From: JANQSP01 sp965237565
GTDB taxonomy: Bacteria > Bdellovibrionota > Bdellovibrionia > Bdellovibrionales > UBA1609
Direction: 5' to 3'
Assembly: GCA_965237565.1 (NCBI GenBank)
Contig: OZ250145.1
Coordinates: 248,001-312,000 of the forward strand
Length of the DNA stretch: 64,000 nt
In this document: in pieces, positions 8,955 to 17,736 of the stretch
Numbering within the stretch: the stretch's first letter is position 1
Layout of the letters: the number at the start of each line of letters is the position of its first letter
Program-made: the position numbers and the translations under genes
Notes under the pieces: generated by a model
Seen by the model: only the letters and a program-made list of their open reading frames with translations
Told to the model about the DNA's origin: nothing
Databases searched by the model: none

Positions 8955-9091
8955 TCTCGGGTGTCATTATCCCGAGTAGTATTTCTCTCACCAGGATCTC
9001 TTGTTCCAATGTTATCGGGGGGCAGAGAACAACCAAACACCATAAAAATTGCCAGAAGGCTGGACAATACTAAAATAATAAAAGTTTTCAT
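8024..9091 (-). CDS. Cysteine-rich lipoprotein, paralogue of the tandem family
   Basis: About 355 residues from the ATG at 9091, which follows a good ribosome-binding site (AAGGAGAG, about 5 bases before the ATG). The N-terminus is a lipoprotein signal peptide ending in the lipobox VFGC (MKTFIILVLSS, Cys at about 21). A short acidic/Thr-rich linker leads to the conserved domain: a cysteine cluster (CPSPPKC, NDCC, DCQDDVC, KCED), a helical middle with the pattern W..LIDD..S..A...L.W (SWKDLIDD, LQWISRED), GLTNKQVG, a cysteine at VLC, and C.LAVYC near the C-terminus, ending in LGL. The cysteine number suggests disulfides in an extracytoplasmic fold. It shares its signal peptide style with 9130-10170. 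I do not recognise the family and cannot assign a function. Confidence 0.85.
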   Translation of the reverse strand: MKTFIILVLSSLLAIFMVFGCSLPPDNIGTRDPGERNTTRDNDTRDDDEDDVIQCPSPPKCDRNDCCGDDDDCQDDVCDEYFSSDSKCEDMPRRDAERMGRLFEDYLESPDFDDLRKLDNDDIQLICTAVDKIDYESWKDLIDDYSSREASETLQWISREDRVTYIFDRALDEDEGQAIMEKLLDKAGSVQDDSKSVLKGLTNKQVGDGKDSLLLQIESDKNEQLLEFLHEQIVEGVLCTTGNRPVPVNGPDEYTDTTSLENAEENTEVACFLAVYCYYGSSTSQSDKEEREDLRKYISKELRLGEIDDFIKNSKSEGGLGLSEDNVYEEWKNEACDKLKDLWNDAPDNKLNLGL

Positions 9092-9129
9092 TTTCTCTCT
9101 CCTTGAAAAAAATTGCATTCCCTATTTTT

Positions 9130-10170
9130 TTAATTCCTCAAACCCAAACCCAAAATCAAGCTACCATTTTTCCACTGCTTTTTCAGTTCGCTACAAGCTT
9201 GATTGTTCCAATCATTGGCTGCGTCTTTTTCATCCAATCCCAGACCACCATCAGCTATGGGATCTTTAATTAAATTTTCCACTCCGTTGATTCCCAATAT
9301 CTTAGCAAGTTTTTTTCGTAATTTCTCAGCATCGTCATCATCAAAAGAGGAGGCTTTGTGACAGTACACAGCTAACACACAAGCTTCTTCATCCCTTTCT
9401 GAAGCCTCCTTATTAGTAGAAGCAGGAACCGGACGATTGCTATTTTCACAAAGAGTTTCTTCAACAATTTTTCTATGAAAAATTCTAATGAGAGTTTTGT
9501 TGTCGCTGTCTACAGCCAGGTCCAAAACACTATTTGAAGAGCCTACCCTTTTCGCTGTCAAACCCTCCAGCAGATTCGCATCGGATGTCTCGCTGCCGGC
9601 AAGCGATTGCAACAAAAGTGTAAGCAATTCTTCGCGTTGCTCTTCTTCCAACTGGCTGATGATATTAGTCACTTGACCCGTCCTAACAACCCATTCAATA
9701 GATTGCTGGGCATCAGAAGTTGAGAAATTACCGTCGTCGATTTGTTCTACCCAAACACTGACGTCCAATTTATTTAGCATCGTACAAAATAGCTCGTAGT
9801 CAGAAGTCTCCAACTTTCTCAATACATCATCATAATCCGGATTCTTCAGATTGTTTTCCACAAACTTCCTCATTTTCTCGCCTGTTGCTTCTGAAAGATC
9901 TTGGCAATTACTTTCCGCAGTGCCATCAAAGGAATCACTACAAAAATCGCTACATTTATCGTCTTCGGAACAACAGGTAACCCCTGAAGCTTTGCAATCT
10001 TTGTTGGTCACCAAATCCGGACAACTCACTTCCGTGCCCGAACTCAAACCCGTATCATCAACGAGATAAATACCCACAACTTTACCATCGGAACCCACAT
10101 TAAAGTCACAACCAAATATGAGAAAGCTAGTTATTAGAACCGAGGCTACCAAAAAAATAAATGTTTTCAC
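9130..10170 (-). CDS. Cysteine-rich lipoprotein, paralogue of the tandem family
   Basis: This 346-residue protein begins at a GTG preceded by AAGGAGG at good spacing. The lipoprotein signal (MKTFIFLVASVL to the lipobox IFGC, Cys at about 21) closely resembles that of the neighbour 8024-9091. The mature part repeats the family plan: TCCSEDDKCSDFC, NCQDL, VWVEQIDD, IEWVVRTGQV, LLEGLTAKRVG, ETLC, ACVLAVYC, and a C-terminal GLGL. Similarity to the neighbour is clear but moderate, so this is an older duplicate than the 1-kb repeat pair. It lies 38 bases upstream of that gene on the same strand and may share a transcript with it. Function unknown. Confidence 0.85.
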   Translation of the reverse strand: MKTFIFLVASVLITSFLIFGCDFNVGSDGKVVGIYLVDDTGLSSGTEVSCPDLVTNKDCKASGVTCCSEDDKCSDFCSDSFDGTAESNCQDLSEATGEKMRKFVENNLKNPDYDDVLRKLETSDYELFCTMLNKLDVSVWVEQIDDGNFSTSDAQQSIEWVVRTGQVTNIISQLEEEQREELLTLLLQSLAGSETSDANLLEGLTAKRVGSSNSVLDLAVDSDNKTLIRIFHRKIVEETLCENSNRPVPASTNKEASERDEEACVLAVYCHKASSFDDDDAEKLRKKLAKILGINGVENLIKDPIADGGLGLDEKDAANDWNNQACSELKKQWKNGSLILGLGLRN

Positions 10171-10314
10171 TAATCCAAATCCTCCTTAATTTCTGATGCA
10201 CCAAATATCCATATATCATACAAATTATGACGGAATGTAATATCTACATCAATCTAACGCTTATGAAGCTCCAACTACCCTTTATTGTCCTGCCCCGCAG
10301 ATATTTTATCAAGC

Positions 10315-11319
10315 TTAAAATTCCTTTTTACAGTCCTCTCCTGAACGCTCACAAAAATTATCACAAATGTCTTCCGTGATTCTATAGTTTCTGTCAAAAA
10401 CCCCAGTAGGAAAGTCTAAATCCCCGTCTTTATTCAAAGTATTCCAATAACTCCAAACATTTGGACCCTGAATATAGCAGTGCCTTGGTCTAGAATAACG
10501 ATTGGAATAGTAGCAACGTCTTGTACGAATGCTAGACGCTCTTTCAAACTCCTCCCGAATGCAGTAAAGTTTCAGTCGACAATTTATACTCGTAGAACAA
10601 ATATCGTTTACGAGTTCATTCATCGCAAAAAAAGCTTCTTTGTTTCTAATTCTTGCCCTTTCTCTCTGTATCCGAGTGGGTTCGTTGGGATTCCCATCCA
10701 CAGCAATTCTCCAAAATGTGATGGCATAGCCGGACAAATCAGTACCAATTCCTACTTTCACATTTCTTCCTATTTTAGAAAAAGCCTCTTTTAAAATTTC
10801 GCTATCTTCATCATGAGTACTTATAGCTAAAGACACAGAACGTCTCTCAGCCACCCAAATTAAAAATCTTTTTATTTCTGTTACACTCCAATCACCTATG
10901 AGTTCTAAAACGGATCTCACATCGACATCAATCATCACTCCAAAGTCAAACTCACTGACATTTCTTCTCAAATCTTCCTGTTCTCGGAAATTTTTCATTG
11001 TCTCAAAAAGCTGATGCAGCTTTCCAATCAAGCTTACCGGAAGTGATTCACACTCATCTGCTGCCCTGCCATATATGTCTTCACACATATCTTCACACTT
11101 AATTTTTTCCCTTTCATTTATGTCATCATCTAGATCATCACATCGAGAACCTTCATAATCTGACTCAACATACTCTCCAACGACCGGCGAAGTTCCCTCC
11201 GTGACTCGAATGCCGGTGCTATCGTCTTTTTCTCGATAAACTCTGGTATCAATCTCTTGTTCCTGATTCATACAAGCAGAAATGAGCAAAAAAGAGGCGG
11301 GTAGAATAAGCCATTGCAT
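10315..11319 (-). CDS. Divergent cysteine-rich lipoprotein of the tandem family
   Basis: About 334 residues. The ATG at 11319 is preferred over the adjacent TTG. A signal peptide leads to the lipobox LISAC (Cys near 16). Family hallmarks are weaker but recognisable in order: CEDMCEDIYGR and ECESLP, VLELIGDW followed by LIWVAERR (the W pattern), a VGIGTDLSG segment, DICS, and CRLKLYC. The last 100 residues differ from the siblings, being rich in Tyr and Arg (RRCYYSNRYSRPRHCY), and add four or five further cysteines near the C-terminus (DICDNFCERSGEDC). This implies an altered or extended disulfide pattern. It is the most diverged member. Function unknown. Confidence 0.8.
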   Translation of the reverse strand: MQWLILPASFLLISACMNQEQEIDTRVYREKDDSTGIRVTEGTSPVVGEYVESDYEGSRCDDLDDDINEREKIKCEDMCEDIYGRAADECESLPVSLIGKLHQLFETMKNFREQEDLRRNVSEFDFGVMIDVDVRSVLELIGDWSVTEIKRFLIWVAERRSVSLAISTHDEDSEILKEAFSKIGRNVKVGIGTDLSGYAITFWRIAVDGNPNEPTRIQRERARIRNKEAFFAMNELVNDICSTSINCRLKLYCIREEFERASSIRTRRCYYSNRYSRPRHCYIQGPNVWSYWNTLNKDGDLDFPTGVFDRNYRITEDICDNFCERSGEDCKKEF

Positions 11320-11387
11320 CAACCTACAAATAAAAGAAGCAGGCCCTTTGAAAATACATTCTTTAAAAGATAAATGATTGTTCTTGA

Positions 11388-12323
11388 TTATTCACATCCT
11401 CTCTTATTTCTACTGCAAACAATCGAACAGACTTGGTTGTTTAAATTAGGTTCTATCGTAATCACTTTAACACTTGAATGGAGAACATTTTTGACAATAT
11501 AACGAAAAAACTCATCATCATCTATAGCATTCGCCAATTCATTTCTTAATTCCTCGGAATGAACATATGCCCCGTCTATATCTTCCCTTTCTCTACAATA
11601 AACTCTCAACAAACATTGTTCACTAATATCTTGTCCCAAATCATCTGCCCTACAAAGGTCTGCTTTGAGCATATCATGTGTTAACTGGATGCCCGGCTGA
11701 TTTCCATATAGTATCAGCAATTGAAAGAAACTTTTATCAAATGACACTTTGTTAGAAAGACCTTCCTCCACAGGACCAACGATTGTACGATCCCCAGCAG
11801 AGGCCAAAACTTCGTAGAGGATCTCATTTCTAACCTCAGGCTTTAATTCGAGAAGCACGCGGCTCAAATTTTTATCTTTGGCGATCCATATCAAAATTTC
11901 ACGAGCTTTGTCTTGATAATAGGATTTGATAATATTGATCCACACTCCGTAATCAAGTGCCAAAAGCAGAAGCAGGTCTCCCTCTTGGATTCGTTCCAAT
12001 GCAAACACATCAGGATATTTGAGCAGTTCAATGAATTCGTCTAGATCCGTCACCATGCTTTGAGGCAAAGCTTTACATTGTTCTCTCGCTCTTTCAGATG
12101 AGCTTCCAAAAATGCGAGAACAAGTACGGCGACAACTTTTTGCTTCGGAACAACAATCGGAAGAATTTCCACAGATGGGCAAAACTTTTGTTTCACCTTG
12201 AATAGCACGAGCCACAATTTCGGTATTCCTATAACCTCCTGCTCTTGTAGGCAAGGGAGGGGAACACTGAATGCTGGCGAAAAAAAGCAAAGCAAATAAA
12301 AAAAGATGAATGCGTAATTTCAC
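11388..12323 (-). CDS. Cysteine-rich probable lipoprotein, first member of the tandem family
   Basis: About 311 residues from the GTG at 12323, chosen because AGAGGG lies at normal spacing and the protein then opens with a signal peptide (MKLRIHLFLFALLFFASIQC, Cys 20). The frame is open 99 bases further upstream. The lipobox (SIQC) is atypical at the -1 position, so lipidation is less certain than for the siblings. Conserved elements appear in family order: CGNSSDCCSEAKSC, RRTCSRIFG, QCKALP, VWINIIKS, ILIWIAKD, EEGLSNKV, ADLC, QCLLRVYC. A gap of about 180 bases separates it from the divergent cpaC gene. Function unknown. Confidence 0.8.
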   Translation of the reverse strand: MKLRIHLFLFALLFFASIQCSPPLPTRAGGYRNTEIVARAIQGETKVLPICGNSSDCCSEAKSCRRTCSRIFGSSSERAREQCKALPQSMVTDLDEFIELLKYPDVFALERIQEGDLLLLLALDYGVWINIIKSYYQDKAREILIWIAKDKNLSRVLLELKPEVRNEILYEVLASAGDRTIVGPVEEGLSNKVSFDKSFFQLLILYGNQPGIQLTHDMLKADLCRADDLGQDISEQCLLRVYCREREDIDGAYVHSEELRNELANAIDDDEFFRYIVKNVLHSSVKVITIEPNLNNQVCSIVCSRNKRGCE

Positions 12324-12505
12324 TAAAAAATACCCTCTAAACCAACCAATCATTAGGAAAATAAGCCTATTTCGTGGAAACCAATGCCTCTCAATTCTTT
12401 CATAACCAATAAAAACAGTCAAATTGAATGCATGAGGGATTTTTTTTAAAAAAGGGACAACTCATACAGACCTTGGTCCGAAAATTGCATGACCGAAAAG
12501 TGGAA

Positions 12506-13798
12506 ATGAAAGCTCTATCTTTTTTATTTTCTGCCTTGCTACTTTCTTACTCTTTTCAAACAAGGAGTTTCTCCAAAGCAAGGAGTGTTTTTAAAGAAAA
12601 AATACAGAGCATAATTTTGGAAAAAGGGGAAAACACTTCTATCTCCAGTCCATCTTTTGAAAAGACTTGGCTGAGTTCTGGAAAAATTATCTCCGTCATA
12701 CCAAGAGGGGATGCATTGTTTATTCAGGCTCGCCAAAAGGGAGAAGCACTCTTGAATGTTGGATCCCAACTCTACAAAATACAAGTCTTATCGAAGAAAG
12801 AGAAAAACAATTTGTTCCTTTTAAAAAATTTGCTTTCTAGGAGATGGGATTTGCGAGTCACATTTGCAAAAACTCAAATGCAAATCACTGGCCAACTTTA
12901 TCGCTTAAAAGACTTTAAGGACATTGTAGAAATAGCACAAAAGCACCAAATGAATTATTTATTTCAAGCTGGAATAGACCCCTCCCTTCGTCCAGCTTTT
13001 TTGCACTACCTAGAAAGCAAAGTGGGTAAGTTGCGCCCCACGTTGTCCTTTTCTTGGCAAACTCCCCTCGTAGCTATGATAGGGGGCAAACATCCCTTTA
13101 CTGAATTTTACAGGAACACTCTGAAAAAATATGGAATCACCCTACAGCTTGATTCCTCCATCTTGGCCAAGCTCCCCTTAGTTGAATTGAGCCTCCTTTT
13201 GGTGGAGAGCAACTCGAATCGTGCTCTTCTTACTCATCTTCCTTGGAAAGAAAGCTCTATCCACTCCATATTGGATAGAAACCTTTTTCAAAAAATTATA
13301 GATGAATTTCAAGTGCTGGAAAGCAAAGGACAAGCTCACATTCTCTCACAAGCTGTTTTGCTCAACGAAAGCGGGAAATCTTCTCAATTTCTCTCAGGAG
13401 GAGAAGTTCCCATCCCCATTTATCATTCCGAAACAAAAACCCAAAGTGTGAAATGGAAACCCTATGGGATTCGTCTTCATTTTGACACAAAGACAGGACG
13501 AAAAAAAAACATACATGTTAAAGTGAAAACAGAAATTTCAGAAGTGGACCATTCTTTTTCTGCCAATTCCTCTCCTTCTTTAAAAACCAGTCACATTCAC
13601 TCTTCTGTGACACTAAAGAATGGACAAACCCTCGCCCTTTCCACATGGATTCGAAAACAAGAGGGAAAAAGTTTTTCCGCACCTTGGCCTTTACTCAACA
13701 TTCCTGCCATAGGGCAGATGCTTTCTTTGAATGGGAAGATAAAGGGAAAAACTCGTCTTCACATTTTTATTCGTGCGAGGATAAAAGAAAATGAATAA
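12506..13798 (+). CDS. cpaC: CpaC-like secretin (Tad/type II-III secretin family)
   Basis: About 430 residues from the ATG at 12506, picked because it starts a signal peptide (MKALSFLFSALLLSY); the frame extends 78 bases further upstream. After a short N-terminal region like the pilus-secretin N domain, the C-terminal 170 residues match the secretin core: FLSGGEVPIP, the GIRLHFDTKTG step, VKVKTEISEVD, a gate-like Ser-rich stretch, TLKNGQTLALSTWIRKQEG, and the closing LLNIPAIGQMLS. Secretins form outer-membrane rings for pilus or protein export. It overlaps cpaF by 8 bases, so the two are translationally linked. No other tad genes (cpaB, cpaE, tadB, tadC, flp) are in the window, and the protein is short for a complete CpaC. 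Confidence 0.8.
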   Translation: MKALSFLFSALLLSYSFQTRSFSKARSVFKEKIQSIILEKGENTSISSPSFEKTWLSSGKIISVIPRGDALFIQARQKGEALLNVGSQLYKIQVLSKKEKNNLFLLKNLLSRRWDLRVTFAKTQMQITGQLYRLKDFKDIVEIAQKHQMNYLFQAGIDPSLRPAFLHYLESKVGKLRPTLSFSWQTPLVAMIGGKHPFTEFYRNTLKKYGITLQLDSSILAKLPLVELSLLLVESNSNRALLTHLPWKESSIHSILDRNLFQKIIDEFQVLESKGQAHILSQAVLLNESGKSSQFLSGGEVPIPIYHSETKTQSVKWKPYGIRLHFDTKTGRKKNIHVKVKTEISEVDHSFSANSSPSLKTSHIHSSVTLKNGQTLALSTWIRKQEGKSFSAPWPLLNIPAIGQMLSLNGKIKGKTRLHIFIRARIKENE

Positions 13799-14945
13799 AA
13801 ATCTACAATCTTCTTTTTCCAACGTACTAAAAAAATTGCAGATATTTTCTCAGATGAATTTGTCTGAGCTCAATCAAACGGAGCTCAAATCCAGTCAAGA
13901 ACAGATGAAACATATCATAAAAAAACATTCATCTAGCTCTCAACACTCGCGACTGATCAATGAATTTTTCCATTTTGGACCTATTGAAAAACTGATTCAG
14001 AAAGAACAAATTTCGGAGATTCTTATCAACGGGAAAGATCATATTTTTTATGAAGAGGCTGGAAAACTGGAAATGCTAAATGATCAATTTTTGTCCAAGC
14101 TCACATTCAACAACTTTGTCCACCGTATTTGTGAAGAGTCGCAAATGATTGTGGGTCTCAATCAACCTTTCGTGGATGGACATTGGAACGGATGGCGAAT
14201 CCATTTGTCTAGAGCTCCTTTGGTCCATGTTGATTTTCATATTAGCATGAGGCGACATCCCAAAAATCCATGGACCTTCCAATTACTGAAGGAAAGAGGT
14301 TGGGGACCTCAATCAGCCATCTCACTCATTAAAGCTTTGATTGATAAGAAAAAAAATATTCTCATTGTTGGTCCGACTAGTTCAGGAAAAACTTCTGTAT
14401 TAAACGCTTGCTTGCAGTGTTTGCCTGAGAAAGAGCGAGTGATCACCATAGAAGACAACAACGAATTGCTACTCCCCAATTTTTATAGCACCAAATTATT
14501 GACCCGCAATTTTCATGAGGAAAACTTACTTGATGTCGACCAAAGTGAGTTGGTCCGACAGAGCTTGCGAATGAGACCAGATCGAATTGTTATGGGAGAG
14601 ACAAGAGGACCGGAAGCAAAAGACCTCATCATGGCACTGGCTACTGGTCACAAAGGAAGCATTGGCACCATTCACGCAAGAGATCATAAACAAGCTCTTT
14701 GGAGATTAGAAATGCTCGTGCAAATGGGTGCACCATCTTGGAACACAAGCACCATTCAACAAATGATTGCCCTAAGTATCGACCATCTGATTTTACTTGA
14801 TCGCTGTGAAGGAGAAAGACAGTTGCGTGGGGTTTACAAACTGTCCGGAATAGAAAAGACAGGGTATTTATTCGAGACTCTTTTTACCTCTCAGCTGGAT
14901 GCCCAACTCCAAGAGTTGTTCCCGATGCGGGAGAGAGGGAGCTGA
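13791..14945 (+). CDS. cpaF: CpaF/TadA-type secretion ATPase
   Basis: A 384-residue cytoplasmic hexameric ATPase of the VirB11/CpaF family that would power Tad pilus assembly or a related export machine. Visible motifs are the Walker A GPTSSGKT at residues 194-201, the Asp/Glu box around TIEDNNELLL, a Walker B-like RIVMGETRGPEA near 265-276, and the His box TGHKGSIGTIHA near 285-296. The N-terminal domain (EKLIQKEQISEILING) is typical of CpaF. The start overlaps the cpaC stop by 8 bases. The last 78 bases overlap, tail to tail, the 3' end of aspS on the opposite strand; both readings look genuine. Confidence 0.9.
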   Translation: MNKNLQSSFSNVLKKLQIFSQMNLSELNQTELKSSQEQMKHIIKKHSSSSQHSRLINEFFHFGPIEKLIQKEQISEILINGKDHIFYEEAGKLEMLNDQFLSKLTFNNFVHRICEESQMIVGLNQPFVDGHWNGWRIHLSRAPLVHVDFHISMRRHPKNPWTFQLLKERGWGPQSAISLIKALIDKKKNILIVGPTSSGKTSVLNACLQCLPEKERVITIEDNNELLLPNFYSTKLLTRNFHEENLLDVDQSELVRQSLRMRPDRIVMGETRGPEAKDLIMALATGHKGSIGTIHARDHKQALWRLEMLVQMGAPSWNTSTIQQMIALSIDHLILLDRCEGERQLRGVYKLSGIEKTGYLFETLFTSQLDAQLQELFPMRERGS

Positions 14946-16676
14946 GGACATTAGACAAAGTCCCCGAGTCGTTTTTGGAAAGGCTAACACATCTCGAATG
15001 TGTTCTGTTTCGCAAATCAACATCAGCAAGCGCTCTACCCCCCAAGCAATACCGCCATGAGGAGGGACTCCGTATCGAAGGGCTTCTAGGAAAAAACCAA
15101 ACTTTTTCTTATACTCAGAGGCTTGCAAAGACAAAGCTTGAAACATAGCTTCTTGGATCTTTACTTGGTGAATTCTCATGCTCCCTCCAGCCACTTCGCA
15201 ACCATTACAGACCAAATCATACGCTTGTGCTCGAATCATTTTCTCTCGCAATTTTTGCTCCAAGAAGTTATCCAAATCCTCTTTCACGGGTGCCGTAAAA
15301 GGATGATGTAAAGCTTTCCACTTTCGGCTCTCTTTATCATATTCGAGCAAAGGAAATTCCTTGATCCACACAAACTGATCTTTTTCCTTTTGTATAAGTT
15401 TTTGTTCTCTTCCAAGAGTTTGAATCAAAAAATTAGCCGCTGGATACAAATCAGATGAAAAGCCTGCAAGGAAAAAAACAATCGATCCTTTTTTTCCTCC
15501 GGATTCATAGAACAGCTTCTCTAAAACAGAAGTGTCCATCCATTTCTTAGCTGGGGAGACAAAGGATTTATCCTCCAACATTTCAATCCAAAGCAGGCCC
15601 CCAAGGCCTCGTTTCTTTACTTCCTTGGTGAGAGCTTTCAGACGACTGGAAGAAAAGCTCTTATTTGATGGAACCGCCAAAGCTCTCACCACTCCCCCTT
15701 TGCTCACACTTTCTGCAAGCACTTGAAATCCACAGCCTTTGGCCACTTTGCTCACATCTTTTAACTTTAATGGATTTCGTAAATCCGGTCGTTCACTGCC
15801 GTACTCCTCCATAGCTTTTTTATAAGGCAAAGAAGGGATTTGTTTGAGATCTTGTCCTTTGAATTTCTTCCATAAACTGCGGACCAATTCGCTGCTGAGT
15901 TTTATGACATCTTCTTGCTTCACAAAACTCATTTCCATATCTATCTGTGTGAATTCAGGTTGTCTATCTGCTCGCAAATCTTCATCTCGGAAGCAACGAG
16001 CCAACTGAAAATACCGATCCACTCCTGAGACCATGAGAAGTTGCTTTAAAATTTGAGGACTTTGTACTAGGGCGTAAAAAGAACCGGGATGAATCCGGGA
16101 GGGCACCAAGTAATCTCTCGCTCCCTCTGGAGTGGTTTTGTAAAGAATTGGAGTGGGTACCTCGACGAAGTTCATTCGAGTCAATTCCTGGCGAACCGTT
16201 TGGTAAAACTCATGAGTGATCTGAATATTTTTTTGCAAGCGATCGGATCTCAGATCCAAATAACGATATTTTAGTCCCAACTTTTCAGAAACATTTTTGT
16301 CTCCGATTACAAAGGGAGGGGTATCTGCTCGGGAGAGTAGCTCAAAGTGTTTGGCAACAATTTCTACCTCTCCAGTAGCTGTTCCCTTTGTAGACATCCC
16401 CGGTGGCCTCACTCTCACTTTCCCCTGAATAGCCACCACGCTTTCTGGGCTGAAGCGAGAAACAGATTCCATATTTTTTTTCTTGGAATCAAAAACCACC
16501 TGCACATAACCTGTTTTGTCTCGAATGTCCGCAAACAAAAGCCCCCCATGGTCACGCATTTTCTTTACCCATCCCATGATGACCACTTCCTGCTTGTTAT
16601 GCTTTGCCCGAAGCTCTCCACAAAAATGGCTACGGCTTAACTCCTCAATAAAACTTTTCCCTTTTGTGTATTCCAT
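14868..16676 (-). CDS. aspS: Aspartyl-tRNA synthetase
   Basis: A class II aminoacyl-tRNA synthetase that charges tRNA-Asp (possibly also tRNA-Asn; the sequence does not settle this). About 602 residues from the ATG at 16676; earlier in-frame starts at 16691 (ATG) and 16697 (TTG) are possible. Domains in order are the N-terminal OB-fold anticodon-binding domain (SHFCGELR, GWVKKMRDHGGLLFADIRD), the catalytic core with motif 2 (FQLARCFRDEDLRADRQPEF), the bacterial GAD insertion, and motif 3 (GIAWGVERLLMLI) near the C-terminus. The length is normal for a bacterial AspRS. The 3' end overlaps cpaF by 78 bases on the other strand. Confidence 0.95.
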   Translation of the reverse strand: MEYTKGKSFIEELSRSHFCGELRAKHNKQEVVIMGWVKKMRDHGGLLFADIRDKTGYVQVVFDSKKKNMESVSRFSPESVVAIQGKVRVRPPGMSTKGTATGEVEIVAKHFELLSRADTPPFVIGDKNVSEKLGLKYRYLDLRSDRLQKNIQITHEFYQTVRQELTRMNFVEVPTPILYKTTPEGARDYLVPSRIHPGSFYALVQSPQILKQLLMVSGVDRYFQLARCFRDEDLRADRQPEFTQIDMEMSFVKQEDVIKLSSELVRSLWKKFKGQDLKQIPSLPYKKAMEEYGSERPDLRNPLKLKDVSKVAKGCGFQVLAESVSKGGVVRALAVPSNKSFSSSRLKALTKEVKKRGLGGLLWIEMLEDKSFVSPAKKWMDTSVLEKLFYESGGKKGSIVFFLAGFSSDLYPAANFLIQTLGREQKLIQKEKDQFVWIKEFPLLEYDKESRKWKALHHPFTAPVKEDLDNFLEQKLREKMIRAQAYDLVCNGCEVAGGSMRIHQVKIQEAMFQALSLQASEYKKKFGFFLEALRYGVPPHGGIAWGVERLLMLICETEHIRDVLAFPKTTRGLCLMSSAPSLPHREQLLELGIQLRGKKSLE

Positions 16677-16765
16677 AAACTGAAAAATCATCTCCAAAGA
16701 TTATCCAGACTCATAAAACTGCAAAAAAGCTGATGCAGTCAAGACGATTCATTGATACTTTTAAA

Positions 16766-16793
16766 TTGATTTTTACTTAATCTCATTTATGAT
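16766..16793 (+). promoter_or_regulatory. Probable sigma-70-type promoter for rpoH
   Basis: TTGATT at 16766-16771 and TATGAT at 16788-16793 are separated by 16 bases and lie about 50 bases upstream of the rpoH start, in the spacer between divergent aspS and rpoH. Both hexamers match the consensus at five and five of six positions. The AT-rich background makes chance matches common. Confidence 0.45.
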
Positions 16794-16845
16794 TCTTAGA
16801 TATCATTCAATTCTTTGTTCTTACACACCAAAGACGTAGATAAAT

Positions 16846-17736
16846 ATGAGAAAAAAAAAGAAGGTTTTGCCGTCAAAAACTCTGATCCCTAGTGATCCTG
16901 TTCAGATGTACCTAAGGGAAATTGCAAAATATCCCATTCTTAGCAAAACAGAAGAACAAAGACTGGGTCGATTGTTTTATAAGACCAGAGATCCAAAAAT
17001 TGGCCAAGCCTTAGCCAGAGCTAATCTGCGATTTGTAGTGAAAATTGCAATTGAATACACCCGATTTGGTTCCAGATTGATTGATTTGATTCAAGAGGGA
17101 AACATCGGATTGCTCCACGCTGTGAAGGAATTCAATCCCTACAAAGGGGTCCGTTTGATCACTTATGCAGTTTGGTGGATTAGAGGTTACATTCAAGAAT
17201 ACCTCATGCGCCAGTACTCTTTAGTTCGCATAGGAACAACGGCCGAGCAGAGAAGGTTATTTTATCAGCTAAAAAGGCAACAAGAAGAACTCGCCCAACT
17301 GCCCTACCAAAAAAGCACCAAACTCATTACCCAATTCAGCGGTGTGAAAGCAAAAGAAGTGGAAGCAATGGATCAAAGGTTAAAAAAAAGAGACCTGAGC
17401 TTGGATATGCCTGCTTCGGAAAATAGTTCCGAGAGACTCGTGGATCTGCAGGCAGATAAAGAGACTTCTTCCTTGGAAGAAAGACTCAATCTTTTTCAGG
17501 AAAAAAACTTAGTACATGAAAGTTTGAAAAAAATTCGGCCAAGTTTGAATGAAAAAGAACGTTTTATACTGGATGAGCGTTTACTCAAACAAAAACCTCT
17601 CACTTTACAAGAAATTGGACAAAAATATTTTGTAACGAGAGAAGCAATCCGCCAAGTGGAAAATCGTTTAATAAAAAAAATCAAACTATCAGTCATGAAA
17701 CAAATGAAGCCGAAAAACAATCTGAGACCTAGCTAA
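16846..17736 (+). CDS. rpoH: RNA polymerase sigma factor, RpoH (sigma-32) family
   Basis: A 296-residue group of sigma-70 family that directs RNA polymerase to heat-shock type promoters. Region 1.2 is seen in DPVQMYLREIAKYPILSKTEE, split over residues 17-38, region 2 in ARANLRFVVKIAIEYTRFG and DLIQEGNIGLLHAVKEFNP, the 2.4 part in TYAVWWIRGYIQEYLMR, and the RpoH-box-like stretch in RIGTTAEQRRLFYQL. Region 4 with a helix-turn-helix (LQEIGQKYFVTREAIRQVENR) ends the protein. The RpoH-box and length favour RpoH over a general RpoD, which has a long N-terminal region. The start is preceded by only a weak ribosome-binding site. The stop overlaps the convergent ctpA gene by 4 bases. Confidence 0.9.
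   Translation: MRKKKKVLPSKTLIPSDPVQMYLREIAKYPILSKTEEQRLGRLFYKTRDPKIGQALARANLRFVVKIAIEYTRFGSRLIDLIQEGNIGLLHAVKEFNPYKGVRLITYAVWWIRGYIQEYLMRQYSLVRIGTTAEQRRLFYQLKRQQEELAQLPYQKSTKLITQFSGVKAKEVEAMDQRLKKRDLSLDMPASENSSERLVDLQADKETSSLEERLNLFQEKNLVHESLKKIRPSLNEKERFILDERLLKQKPLTLQEIGQKYFVTREAIRQVENRLIKKIKLSVMKQMKPKNNLRPS

Noticed and set aside
8820..9269. A 149-codon plus-strand frame across the lipoprotein gene pair.
   Set aside because: It runs antisense through two signal-peptide-bearing genes, and its Ser-rich composition is what the complement of their acidic codons produces.
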